This document shows, one piece after another, positions 1-7,489 of a stretch of DNA of 11,765 nt. The position numbers and the translations under genes were made by a program. Source of the DNA: an uncultured Actinomycetes bacterium. Its GTDB lineage: Bacteria; Actinomycetota; Acidimicrobiia; Acidimicrobiales; Microtrichaceae. The notes beneath the pieces are model-generated. The model was not told where the DNA came from. It did not search any database and worked only from the letters and a program-made list of their open reading frames with translations. The DNA is taken from the NCBI GenBank assembly GCA_903953195.1, contig CAJBIS010000144.1, positions 1-11,765 of the forward strand, in the 5' to 3' direction. Position 1 is the first letter of the stretch. Each line of letters begins with the position of its first letter.

Positions 1-191
1 GCCTTCTTCTTGGCTGCTGCCTTGCGCTTGGCGGGAGCCTTCTTCTTGGCTGCTGCCTTGCGCTTGGCGGGAGCCTTCTTCTTGGCTGCTGCCTTGCGCT
101 TGGCCGGTGCCTTCTTCTTGGCTGCTGCCTTGCGCTTGGCGGGAGCCTTCTTCTTGGCTGCTGCCTTGCGCTTGGCCGGTGCCTTCTTCTT
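1..191 (-). repeat. 36-bp in-frame tandem repeat encoding the lysine-rich tail
   Basis: Five complete 36-bp units lie at 1-36, 37-72, 73-108, 109-144 and 145-180, followed by a partial unit at 181-191; the array runs off the left edge. Each unit encodes twelve residues, KKKAPAKRKAAA, on the minus strand. Units differ only in the Ala-Pro-Ala codons (GCT CCC GCC in units 1, 2 and 4; GCA CCG GCC in units 3 and 5), so all variation is synonymous. Read in gene order the variants run B-A-B-A-A, which suggests duplication of a 72-bp dimer. The total copy number is unknown. Confidence 0.95.
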
Positions 192-1220
192 GACTGCCAC
201 TGCTTCCTCCTCGGAGGGTTCCCCTGAAAGGGTTGGTTGTTGGTGGTTCCCTCCGCCGGCCGGACCGCGGCTGGTTGCCGTGGACCGGGGTGGAGTGGAT
301 GTTCCGGCGTCGACGTGGTCGGTGCCGGGCAGTGCAAGGTCGATACCCCGTCGTGGCGTATCGAATCCCTGCACGATGAAGGAGCGGACCTCGCCGATCT
401 GCAGCACGTCGCGCGGACTGCGGGGTGGCGGGTCGCTCATCGACTTGAGCCCCAGGTAGCAGCGCGCGCCGGCACTGCTCACGTACGCGCCGTGCGACGC
501 GAACTCGATCACCTCGCCCTCGATCGTGGCCCCGGGCTGATGGGCGGTGACGAAGGCGAGGAACTCGGCCGGGGCGTTGATCGGATCGCCGCCCGCACGA
601 GGACGACGGCGGGATGAGCTCGTGGGCTCGCGCTCAGCCGGTGCCGCCGTGGCTGCAGCGGCCTTCGACTTCCGGGATCGCTTCGCGGGAGCGTCGCTCG
701 AGGCGGCGGCCTTGCTGCTCCGCTTCCGGCCGGCTGGAGCCGGGGTCGGAGCCGCCTGCTTCTTGCGGCCGGCGTCCCGCTGCGCCCGGCGGCTCACCGC
801 ACCCCGGACGGGCACCCGGGCGACGAACACCCAGCCGACGCCGGGTACCGGCTTCCCGCCGAACAGGCGGTCCTCGTCGAACAGCCACGCGTACGTCCCG
901 TGGAACTCCTGGAACGAGTCGTTCGAGAGGATGGTGGCGTCGGTGCGATTCGCAATCTGCAGGACGAAGGCGTCACCTCGTCCAACGGCGCCTGCGGGCG
1001 GCGTCAGGATCTCGCCGGCGAGCACTGCGGCCTCGAACTCGTCGCGTTCCGACTGGTCGATGCGATTCGGGAACGTCGCGTCGACGACGACGACGACGTT
1101 GTCGAACGTGTGGTCCTTCGTGAACGCGATGACCGCTTCGTTGAGTTGAGCGAGCGACGGAGCGGTCCGGCCCTCGGTCGCGATGTTGGACCCGTCGACG
1201 ACGAGATGAGCTTCGGTCAT
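1..1220 (-). CDS. NYN (Zc3h12a-like) ribonuclease with S1-like domain and lysine-rich repeat tail (3' end outside window)
   Basis: Read on the minus strand from ATG at 1220-1218; 406 codons are open to the window edge, so the stop is not visible. Residues 1-140 look like a Zc3h12a/Regnase-type NYN (PIN-like) RNase: VVDGSN at 7-12, a hydrophobic strand ending in D47, GRGDAF at 81-86 and SND at 99-101. The acidic residues D9, D47, D83 and D101 could form the metal site, as in that family. Residues about 141-210 are a basic, Ala/Pro-rich linker. Residues about 215-298 resemble an S1/OB RNA-binding domain (GATIEGEVIEF, then HGAYV and a YLGL strand). From 344 the chain is repeats of KKKAPAKRKAAA, like histone H1 or the basic tails of actinobacterial HU and topoisomerase I. 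It may be a nucleic-acid-tethered RNase; function is inferred. The NYN call is firm and the S1 call moderate. The start is supported because VVDGSN lies just after it. It diverges from the HAD gene. Confidence 0.8.
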   Translation of the reverse strand, partial: MTEAHLVVDGSNIATEGRTAPSLAQLNEAVIAFTKDHTFDNVVVVVDATFPNRIDQSERDEFEAAVLAGEILTPPAGAVGRGDAFVLQIANRTDATILSNDSFQEFHGTYAWLFDEDRLFGGKPVPGVGWVFVARVPVRGAVSRRAQRDAGRKKQAAPTPAPAGRKRSSKAAASSDAPAKRSRKSKAAAATAAPAEREPTSSSRRRPRAGGDPINAPAEFLAFVTAHQPGATIEGEVIEFASHGAYVSSAGARCYLGLKSMSDPPPRSPRDVLQIGEVRSFIVQGFDTPRRGIDLALPGTDHVDAGTSTPPRSTATSRGPAGGGNHQQPTLSGEPSEEEAVAVKKKAPAKRKAAAKKKAPAKRKAAAKKKAPAKRKAAAKKKAPAKRKAAAKKKAPAKRKAAAKKK

Positions 1221-1307
1221 GTCACCCACAAGTAGAGCACGATTGGACACACGCGCGTTGGCAATCATCGTGCACCGACGCGCGACTCGCGCTCAGTGCG
1301 TGCGAAG

Positions 1308-1325
1308 CGTTGCGTCATCGCAACG
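1308..1325. promoter_or_regulatory. 18-bp dyad in the NYN/HAD divergent region
   Basis: A perfect 7-bp inverted repeat, CGTTGCG, is separated by TCAT from CGCAACG. It lies about 88 bp from the NYN start and 52 bp upstream of the putative -10 box of the HAD gene. It could be an operator for a dimeric regulator serving one or both genes, or a chance palindrome in GC-rich DNA. The rest of 1221-1389 holds no further gene that I can support. Confidence 0.35.
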
Positions 1326-1377
1326 TGTGACATGGATGACGTTACCGGATCGCGCGTCGAGTGCAACGGTGCATGCC

Positions 1378-1383
1378 TACGAT
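1378..1383 (+). promoter_or_regulatory. Putative -10 box (TACGAT) of the HAD gene, leaderless layout
   Basis: TACGAT fits the actinobacterial TAnnnT consensus and ends 6 nt before the GTG at 1390. Transcription starting about 7 nt downstream would begin at or next to the start codon. No Shine-Dalgarno sequence is visible, and no convincing -35 box is seen. Confidence 0.5.
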
Positions 1384-1389
1384 GCGGCC

Positions 1390-2013
1390 GTGTGGCGCGC
1401 GGTGTTGTTCGACTTCGGTGGTGTGATCACGTCGAGTCCGTTCGACGCGTTCGCGTCGTACGAGGCGCGTGTCGGACTTCCGGACGGATTCATCCGCGCG
1501 CTCAATGCGCGTGATGTGCACGACAACGCGTGGGCGCGACTCGAGCGCAACGACGTCGGCGTCGACGAGTTCATCGCGCTGTTCGAGGCCGAGGCACGCG
1601 CTGCCGGCGGCGAACTCGACGGGGCCGAGGTGCTCGCGTGCCTCCGCGGTGAACTCCGTCCGCGCGTCGTGTCCGCCGTGCAGACGTGCGCGGCGCGGTT
1701 CACGACCGCGATCCTGACCAACAACTTCCTCACCGGCAGCGATGAGTGGTCGGCGACCGGAACCTTCGCCGCCGTCGCCGAGGCCGTCGACGTCGTCGTG
1801 GAGTCATCCCGGGTGGGGTGCCGCAAGCCCGAGCCGCGCTTCTACGAGCTGGCCCTCGCCGAGATCGGCGTCGCCGCTGACGAGGCGGTGTTCCTGGACG
1901 ATCTGGGCGTCAATCTGCGCCCGGCCCGGGAGCTGGGGATGGCCACCATCAAGGTCGTCGACCCGGATGCGGCCATGGATGAGCTGGGCGCCCTCCTGGG
2001 GATCGACCTGTGA
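1390..2013 (+). CDS. HAD-IA family hydrolase (predicted phosphatase)
   Basis: A 207-residue HAD-superfamily protein. The GTG at 1390 is chosen because the conserved first strand (AVLFDFGGVI, nucleophile D8) begins immediately after it and a TACGAT box sits just upstream. An in-frame ATG at 1219 would add 57 residues without domain character that cross the intergenic region. Motif II is the TNN after AILTNN, motif III is the lysine of RKPEPRFY, and motif IV is the DD of VFLDDLGVN. Residues about 15-85 form the helical cap. It resembles the epoxide-hydrolase-N-terminal-like and YihX-like branch, where the first motif reads DFGG or DLGN rather than DxD. Those I know of are small-molecule phosphatases, but the substrate cannot be read from the sequence. 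It converges on kgd with 18 bp between stop codons. Confidence 0.85.
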   Translation: MWRAVLFDFGGVITSSPFDAFASYEARVGLPDGFIRALNARDVHDNAWARLERNDVGVDEFIALFEAEARAAGGELDGAEVLACLRGELRPRVVSAVQTCAARFTTAILTNNFLTGSDEWSATGTFAAVAEAVDVVVESSRVGCRKPEPRFYELALAEIGVAADEAVFLDDLGVNLRPARELGMATIKVVDPDAAMDELGALLGIDL

Positions 2014-2031
2014 TGCCGGCAGCAGGTCGGC

Positions 2032-5000
2032 TCAGTCGAGGCTGAGGGCCCGGTCCAGCAGCATCGCCTGCTCCTGCTGGTGGATCGCGTTGCTGCCGGT
2101 CGCCGGGCTCGCCTCGTCGGCGCGGCTGACACGTCGCACCGAGAAGCGCTCCTCGTACGGGCCGAAGAGCTCGCCCTTGATCTGGTTCCACGCGCCCATG
2201 TTCTCGGGCTCCTCCTGCAGCCAGACGATCTCGGAACAGTTGGGGAAGCGCTCGAGCTCCGCGGCGACGGCCGAGGCCGGCCACGGGTACAGCTGCTCGA
2301 CACGTGCGACGGCGACGGGAGCGTTGAGTTCATCGCGTCGTGACGCGACCTCGACGCCGACCTTGCCGGACGCGAGGATCAGTCGACGAACCGATGCGGG
2401 GTCGAGCGTCGGCGATGCGTCGCCGATCAACTCCTCGAAGCTGCCGTGCGTGAGTTCGGCGAGCGGCGAGCGCCACCGCTTGTCGCGCAGTCCGGACTTC
2501 GGTGTGATGCACACGAGCGGCTTGCGGACGGTCCGACGGATCTGTCGTCGCAGCAGGTGGAAGTACTGCGCCGCGGTGGTGGGGGCGCACACCTGGATGT
2601 TGTCCTCGGCGCAGAGCGTGAGGAACCGCTCGATGCGCGCCGAGGAGTGCTCGGGGCCCTGCCCCTCGTAGCCGTGCGGTAGCAGCATCACGAGTGCGGA
2701 GTGCTGATCCCACTTGTCCTCGGCGGCGACGATGAACTGGTCGATGATGATCTGCGCACCGTTCGAGAAGTCGCCGAACTGCGCCTCCCACATGACGAGC
2801 GCGTCGGGGTTCGTGACCGAGTACCCGTACTCGAAGCCGAGCGCGGCGTACTCGCTCAGGAGCGAGTCGTAGATCCACAACTCGGTGCGCGGCGGGTCGG
2901 CGAGCAACGACAGCGGCAGGAACTCGGCGCCGGTGTTGTAGTCGAACAGCATCGAGTGGCGTTGGGAGAAGGTGCCGCGCCGGGAGTCCTGACCGGCGAG
3001 CCGGACCGACGTGCCCTCGAGGAGCAGGCTCCCGAACGAGAACGCCTCGGCCAGCGCCCAGTCGACCTCGCCGGCGCGCAGCATCGCGTCTCGGGTCTCG
3101 AACTGCTTCGCCAGCTTGGGGTGGATGGTGAACCCCTCGGGAACGGTCGTGAGCGCCGAGTACACCCGCTCGAGTTCCGGGGCGGCGACACCGGTCGACA
3201 CGTGGGGAAGCACCCCGACGTTCGGCGGGTGCGGCGCGGCGACCGGCTGCTCGTCGGGTGCGGACTGCCGCGTCGTGTCGAGCGCCACCTGCATGCGCTG
3301 GTGGAAGTCGCTCAGTGCCGACTCCGCCTCGTCGATGGTGATGTCGCCGCGACGCACCAGCGTCTCGACGTAGAGCTTGCGGACACTGCGGAGCTGCTCG
3401 ATCGTGCGGTACATCAACGGTTGGGTGTAGCTGGGGTCGTCACCCTCGTTGTGACCATGTCGCCGGTAGCAGACCATGTCGATCACGACGTCCTTGTGGA
3501 ACCGCTGCCGGTACGCGAACGCCAGTCGCGCCACTCGGACGCAGGCCTCGGGGTCGTCGCCGTTGACGTGGAAGATCGGTGCCTGCACCGCCTTCGCGAT
3601 GTCGGTCGGGTACTCCGACGAGCGGGCCGACTCGGGCGGCGTCGTGAAGCCCAGCTGGTTGTTGACGATGACGTGGATCGTTCCGCCGATGCGGTAGCCC
3701 TTGATCAACGCCAGGTTCAGGGTCTCGGCCACGACGCCCTGTCCGGCGAATGCGGCGTCGCCGTGCATGAGGATCGCGAGGACCGGGAAGCGGCGCGACC
3801 GGTCGTGGGGGATGCAGTCCATGCGGGCACGGGCCATGCCCTCGACCACCGGGTCGACGGCCTCGAGGTGCGACGGGTTCGCGGCGAGCGACACGGGGAG
3901 TTCGTTCCCGTCGCGGCTGGTGAACGTGCCGGCGGACCCGAGGTGGTACTTCACGTCGCCCGAACCCTGAATCGAATCGGGATCGATGTGGCCCTCGAAC
4001 TCGCGGAACAGTTGGTCGTAGGACTTGCCGACGATGTTGGCGAGCACGTTGAGGCGCCCGCGATGCGGCATGCCCATGACGGCCGAGTCCAGGTTGTTGT
4101 CGGCAGCCGCCTCGAGGATGGCGTCGAGGATCGGGATGAGTGACTCGGCGCCCTCGAGGCCGAACCGCTTCTGGCCGAGGTACTTGGTGGCGAGGAACTT
4201 CTCGAGCGCCTCGGCGGCGTTGAGCGCGAAGAGGATGTGGCGCTGGTCATCGGACGACACGCCCGTGTCGACACCCTCGACCTGCTCCTGGATCCACCGC
4301 TTCTCCTCGGGGTCCTGGATGTGCATGTACTCGATGCCGATCGTCCGGCAGTACGCGTCGCGCAGCGTGTGCAGGAGGTCGCCGAGCGTCTGCCGGGCGA
4401 CGCCGCCGACCGGCGCGTAGATGCCCACGTCACTGCCGGTGAGGAACTCGCGGTCGAGATCCCAGATCGTGAGCCCGTACGTCGCGGGGTCGAGCTCGGC
4501 GTGCATCTCGGGCACGGTCGCCGCCAGCGGGTCCAGGTTGGCGATGAGGTGGCCGCGCACCCGGTACATGTTGATCAGGGTCGAGACCTGCATCTGCTTC
4601 GCGAGTGGCGACGAGTCGGTGTCGTCGCCGGCCCGGTCGCGGTGGTCCTGTCGCCAGCGGACCGACTCGTACGGCACGCCGATGTCACGGAAGATCGTCT
4701 CGTAGAACTGGTGCTCGCCGAGCAGCATCTGGTGGACGGTGCGGAGGAACATCCCGGACTCGGCGCCCTGGATGATCCGGTGGTCGTAGGTCGACGAGAT
4801 GGTGATGACCTTCGACATGCCGAGGTCGGCCATCGTGTGCGGGTCGGCACCGGCGAAAGCCGTGGGGTAGTCGAGCGAACCGACCCCGATGATCGCGCCC
4901 TGGCCCGGCATCAGTCGTGGCACGGAGCGCTCCGTGCCGATCGTCCCCGGGTTCGTCAGCGTGATCGTCGCGCCCTGGAAGTCGTCGACGGTGAGCTTGT

Positions 5001-5742
5001 TCGTCTTGGCCTTGCGCACCAGTTCGTCGTACGCCCCGGTGAACTCGGCGAAGCTCATCGTGTCGGCGTGCTTGATGACGGGAACCACGAGCGCACGGCT
5101 GCCATCGGGCTTCTGCAGGTCGATCGCGAGGCCCAGACCGACATGGCTGTTGCGGACGATCTCGGGTGCCCCGGCCTCCGAGGTCGTGTACGTGTTGTTC
5201 AGCGCGCCGACGTGGTCGGCGACGGTGCGCACGATGGCGTAGCCGATGATGTGCGTGAAGCTCACCTTGGTGCCGCGGGTGCGCCCCAGGTGCCCGTTGA
5301 TCACCGAACGGTTGATCTCGAGCAGCTTCGCCGGCACCTCACGGAACGAGGTCGCCGTCGGGACACCGAGGCTGGCCTCCATGTTCTCGACGATGCGCTT
5401 GCCGACGCCGCGGATGGGCTCGGGGGCGTCGCCGACCGACGCGGTGTCGTCGGCCGGTCCGGTGGTGGCGGTCGTTGCGGTGGTCCCGTTCGTCGTCGAT
5501 GGCGTCGTCGGTGGCGTCGGGGCCGCAGGCGAGGTCGTGGCGACCGGTGCCGGGGCGGACGAGGCCGGCGCCGATGAGCTGCCGTCGTAGCCGGCGAAGA
5601 AGTCCCGCCAGCTGGGGCTGACCGACTCGGGGTCGGCGCGGAAGGCCTCGTGCATCTCCTCGACGAGCCAGGCGTTGGGGCCCATCTGCTCGAGGATGGC
5701 GGGGTCCTGGCCTGGCGCTGCGGGGGGATGCTGCTCGCTCAC
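2032..5742 (-). CDS. kgd: Multifunctional 2-oxoglutarate dehydrogenase E1/E2 component (Kgd/OdhA type)
   Basis: A 1236-residue cytosolic TCA-cycle enzyme in the normal size range for the family. Domains in order: a short N-terminal segment (about 15-52, NAWLVEEM and PSWRDFF) typical of E1o; a Thr/Pro/Ala-rich linker (54-105); an E2 succinyltransferase-like domain (about 107-342) with TYDHRIIQGAESG at 318-330; then the thiamine-diphosphate E1 dehydrogenase. In E1, HGDAAFAGQG (660-669) and NNQLGF (694-699) form the ThDP/Mg site, RRHGHNEGDDP lies at 760-770, and the transketolase-like pyrimidine domain starts near 890. There is no lipoyl domain, so for full dehydrogenase activity it presumably needs a separate lipoylated E2 and an E3, as in mycobacteria and corynebacteria; 2-oxoglutarate decarboxylase and carboligase activities are also reported for the family. 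The GTG at 5742 starts just before the E1 N-terminal segment and follows a TAGGAT box. Confidence 0.96.
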   Translation of the reverse strand: MSEQHPPAAPGQDPAILEQMGPNAWLVEEMHEAFRADPESVSPSWRDFFAGYDGSSSAPASSAPAPVATTSPAAPTPPTTPSTTNGTTATTATTGPADDTASVGDAPEPIRGVGKRIVENMEASLGVPTATSFREVPAKLLEINRSVINGHLGRTRGTKVSFTHIIGYAIVRTVADHVGALNNTYTTSEAGAPEIVRNSHVGLGLAIDLQKPDGSRALVVPVIKHADTMSFAEFTGAYDELVRKAKTNKLTVDDFQGATITLTNPGTIGTERSVPRLMPGQGAIIGVGSLDYPTAFAGADPHTMADLGMSKVITISSTYDHRIIQGAESGMFLRTVHQMLLGEHQFYETIFRDIGVPYESVRWRQDHRDRAGDDTDSSPLAKQMQVSTLINMYRVRGHLIANLDPLAATVPEMHAELDPATYGLTIWDLDREFLTGSDVGIYAPVGGVARQTLGDLLHTLRDAYCRTIGIEYMHIQDPEEKRWIQEQVEGVDTGVSSDDQRHILFALNAAEALEKFLATKYLGQKRFGLEGAESLIPILDAILEAAADNNLDSAVMGMPHRGRLNVLANIVGKSYDQLFREFEGHIDPDSIQGSGDVKYHLGSAGTFTSRDGNELPVSLAANPSHLEAVDPVVEGMARARMDCIPHDRSRRFPVLAILMHGDAAFAGQGVVAETLNLALIKGYRIGGTIHVIVNNQLGFTTPPESARSSEYPTDIAKAVQAPIFHVNGDDPEACVRVARLAFAYRQRFHKDVVIDMVCYRRHGHNEGDDPSYTQPLMYRTIEQLRSVRKLYVETLVRRGDITIDEAESALSDFHQRMQVALDTTRQSAPDEQPVAAPHPPNVGVLPHVSTGVAAPELERVYSALTTVPEGFTIHPKLAKQFETRDAMLRAGEVDWALAEAFSFGSLLLEGTSVRLAGQDSRRGTFSQRHSMLFDYNTGAEFLPLSLLADPPRTELWIYDSLLSEYAALGFEYGYSVTNPDALVMWEAQFGDFSNGAQIIIDQFIVAAEDKWDQHSALVMLLPHGYEGQGPEHSSARIERFLTLCAEDNIQVCAPTTAAQYFHLLRRQIRRTVRKPLVCITPKSGLRDKRWRSPLAELTHGSFEELIGDASPTLDPASVRRLILASGKVGVEVASRRDELNAPVAVARVEQLYPWPASAVAAELERFPNCSEIVWLQEEPENMGAWNQIKGELFGPYEERFSVRRVSRADEASPATGSNAIHQQEQAMLLDRALSLD

Positions 5743-5748
5743 GGGACG

Positions 5749-5754
5749 ATCCTA
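5749..5754 (-). promoter_or_regulatory. Putative -10 box (TAGGAT) of kgd, leaderless layout
   Basis: On the minus strand TAGGAT is followed by six bases and then the GTG at 5742. This places the expected transcription start within a base or two of the start codon. No ribosome binding site is seen, and no good -35 box is recognisable upstream. Confidence 0.5.
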
Positions 5755-5768
5755 ACGGTGGCGGACCG

Positions 5769-5784
5769 CGCGGCTGGAGCCGCG
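5769..5784. promoter_or_regulatory. Inverted repeat between the divergent kgd and xth promoters
   Basis: CGCGGC and GCCGCG flank a TGGA loop, a perfect 6-bp dyad in the 54 bp between the two putative -10 boxes. It could be a shared operator or hairpin. The surrounding sequence is almost pure G+C, so chance is a real alternative. Confidence 0.25.
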
Positions 5785-5809
5785 GCGCGGGCCGACCGTG
5801 GCCGTCACG

Positions 5810-5815
5810 TAGATT
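5810..5815 (+). promoter_or_regulatory. Putative -10 box (TAGATT) of the exonuclease gene, leaderless layout
   Basis: TAGATT is followed by seven bases and the GTG at 5823. The spacing predicts a leaderless or nearly leaderless mRNA for the exonuclease-thioesterase pair. No Shine-Dalgarno sequence lies before this start. Confidence 0.5.
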
Positions 5816-5822
5816 CGACCTC

Positions 5823-6617
5823 GTGCTGATCGCCACGTGGAACGTGAACTCCCTGAAGGCCCGGATGCCGCGGGTCGAGGAGTGGTTGGACGAGGTGCGG
5901 CCCGACGTCCTGTGTCTGCAGGAGACGAAGATGAGCGATGCGCAGTTCCCGGCGCTCGAGTTCGAACGGCGCGGCTACGCCACCGCCCACCATGGCCAGG
6001 GTCAGTGGAACGGCGTCGCGGTGCTGTCCCTCGTCGGCGTCGAGGACGTCGTCGCCGGGTTCGACGACGGCCGTGAGCCGGACCCCGACGCGCGGGCCCT
6101 CTGGGCGACGTGCGGTGGCGTCCGGGTCGCGTCGCTGTACGTGCCGAACGGCCGTGAGGTCGACCACGACCACTACCGTTACAAGCTCGACTGGCTCGGT
6201 CGGCTGCGCGCCCATCTGGACGCCCACCACTCGCCCGACGAGCGGCTCGTGCTCATGGGGGACTGGAACATCGCGCCGACGGACCTCGATGTGTGGAGCC
6301 CGGCAGCGTTCGAGCACAGCACCCACGTCACCCCGGCCGAGCGCGCCGCGCTCGCCGGAGTCGTCGACTGGGGCGTGGTCGACACGATGCGTGACCGCTA
6401 CCCGGAGGGAGGCATCTACTCGTTCTGGGACTACCGCAACGGCGACTTCCACAAGCGGCGTGGCATCCGGATCGACTACCTGTTGTCGACCCGGTCGATG
6501 GCGGCACGCGCCACTGCCGACCTGGTGGACCGCAACGCCCGCAAGGGCACGAAACCGTCGGACCATGCGCCGGTCATGACGTGGTTCGACGTGGATGCCG
6601 CCAGCGGCGCGGCGTGA
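5823..6617 (+). CDS. xth: Exodeoxyribonuclease III / AP endonuclease
   Basis: A 264-residue member of the exonuclease III (Xth) branch of the endonuclease/exonuclease/phosphatase superfamily, predicted to cut 5' of abasic sites and remove 3'-blocking groups in base-excision repair. By comparison with E. coli ExoIII all catalytic positions are present: N7 (WNVNSL), E34 (LQETK), Y106 (SLYVPNG), D147 and N149 (MGDWNIAP), D218 (RIDYLL) and D247-H248 (SDHAP). The length is normal for the family. The GTG at 5823 is the only sensible start because the first beta strand begins at residue 2. It is divergent from kgd, and the downstream thioesterase starts 12 nt after its stop. Confidence 0.94.
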   Translation: MLIATWNVNSLKARMPRVEEWLDEVRPDVLCLQETKMSDAQFPALEFERRGYATAHHGQGQWNGVAVLSLVGVEDVVAGFDDGREPDPDARALWATCGGVRVASLYVPNGREVDHDHYRYKLDWLGRLRAHLDAHHSPDERLVLMGDWNIAPTDLDVWSPAAFEHSTHVTPAERAALAGVVDWGVVDTMRDRYPEGGIYSFWDYRNGDFHKRRGIRIDYLLSTRSMAARATADLVDRNARKGTKPSDHAPVMTWFDVDAASGAA

Positions 6618-6629
6618 GGGCTCGGCGAC

Positions 6630-7475
6630 ATGAGTGACCCGACCTCCGACGATCCACCGGTCAGCATCCGGATCCGCGGGATGAGCGGGCTCCAGCCCAC
6701 GCCGAGGCGTCAGGAGATGCGCCGGCTGGCGGCCGCCATGCGCACGACCATCGAGCACCTGGTCTCGACGACCGCCACCACCGAGGACCTTGCGTCGGCC
6801 GCCGACCAGCTCGAGGCGGTCGCGGCCGCGGTCGCCGCGCTGCCACGCGGCGCCACCTACCAGGGGTTCGCCGAGGCGGCGAACGCCGGTGCCGCGATGC
6901 GTGAGCACCTCGACCACGTCGGCGCCGACGCCGACGACCCGGACGGGAGCTCCGGTGCCGGGGCGACGGGCGCGGCCCCGCCCGACTCGCTGCAGCTGAT
7001 CACCGAGCACGCCGGCCGTGATGCCGAGTTCTTCGCGTTCTTCGATCACAGTCCGTTGATCGGGCTCGCCAACCCGTTGTCGCCGCCGGTCACGCTCGCC
7101 CAGGACGGTGATCGCGTGCGGGGGACGGTCACGTTCGGATCCGCCTACGAGGGTCCGCCCGGGTGTGTGCACGGCGGGTTCGTCGCAGCAGTCTTCGACG
7201 AGCTGCTCGGCGCGACCCAGTCGATGTCGGGGACCCAGGGGATGACCGCGCATCTGGGCATCGACTACCGACGGCCGACGCCGCTGCACGTGCCGCTCGA
7301 GCTCGAGGGGTGGCTGGACCGCCGCGACGGCCGCAAGATCTGGGCCCGGGGCAGCCTGCGGGCCGCCGGCGAGTCGACCGTGCTCGCCGAGGCCGAGGCG
7401 CTGTTCATCGCCTTCGACCCGGGCCGCTTCCGGGAGCTGCTCGAGGCCCGGGATCCCGAGTCGCCCGTCGAGTGA
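6630..7475 (+). CDS. PaaI-like hotdog-fold thioesterase with N-terminal extension
   Basis: A 281-residue protein whose C-terminal half (about 150-262) is a 4HBT/PaaI-type hotdog domain. It has the GPPGCVHGGFVAAVFDELLG stretch (HGG at 181-183, catalytic-helix acidic residues D190/E191) and later the IDYRRPTP strand. Such enzymes hydrolyse acyl-CoA or related thioesters in the cytosol; the substrate is not predictable here. Residues 1-120 are an extra region: a helical, Ala/Arg-rich stretch (25-95) and a Gly/Asp-rich linker (98-118), which I do not recognise. This makes it longer than single-domain PaaI proteins (about 140 residues). A GAGGG at 6616-6620, overlapping the upstream stop, may be its ribosome binding site. 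It probably shares a transcript with xth, though I see no functional link between them. Confidence 0.85.
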   Translation: MSDPTSDDPPVSIRIRGMSGLQPTPRRQEMRRLAAAMRTTIEHLVSTTATTEDLASAADQLEAVAAAVAALPRGATYQGFAEAANAGAAMREHLDHVGADADDPDGSSGAGATGAAPPDSLQLITEHAGRDAEFFAFFDHSPLIGLANPLSPPVTLAQDGDRVRGTVTFGSAYEGPPGCVHGGFVAAVFDELLGATQSMSGTQGMTAHLGIDYRRPTPLHVPLELEGWLDRRDGRKIWARGSLRAAGESTVLAEAEALFIAFDPGRFRELLEARDPESPVE

Positions 7476-7489
7476 CGCGGCCCTGACGG

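Noticed and set aside
1..191. CRISPR-like or structural-RNA repeat at the left edge
   Set aside because: The 36-bp units are directly contiguous with no spacers and read as in-frame codons of the minus-strand gene with only synonymous differences. The plus-strand reading frame at 10-459 (LAGAFFLAAALR repeats) is the complement of that coding repeat.
1..200. Tail of topoisomerase I or an HU-like protein
   Set aside because: The same frame continues without a stop into the S1-like and NYN domains up to 1220, so the lysine-rich tail belongs to that protein.
1219..1389. 57-residue N-terminal extension of the HAD protein from the ATG at 1219
   Set aside because: The extension overlaps the NYN start, covers the dyad and the TACGAT box, and has no domain character. 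The HAD fold starts right after GTG 1390.
2701..5577. Long plus-strand reading frames (480 and 446 codons) opposite kgd
   Set aside because: They are antisense shadows of a clearly conserved gene. High GC suppresses stop codons, and their composition is Arg/Val/Asp-rich with no domain character.
5805..7289. 494-codon minus-strand frame across xth and the thioesterase gene
   Set aside because: It overlaps two genes with intact catalytic motifs on the plus strand and their intergenic junction, and it has no recognisable domain.
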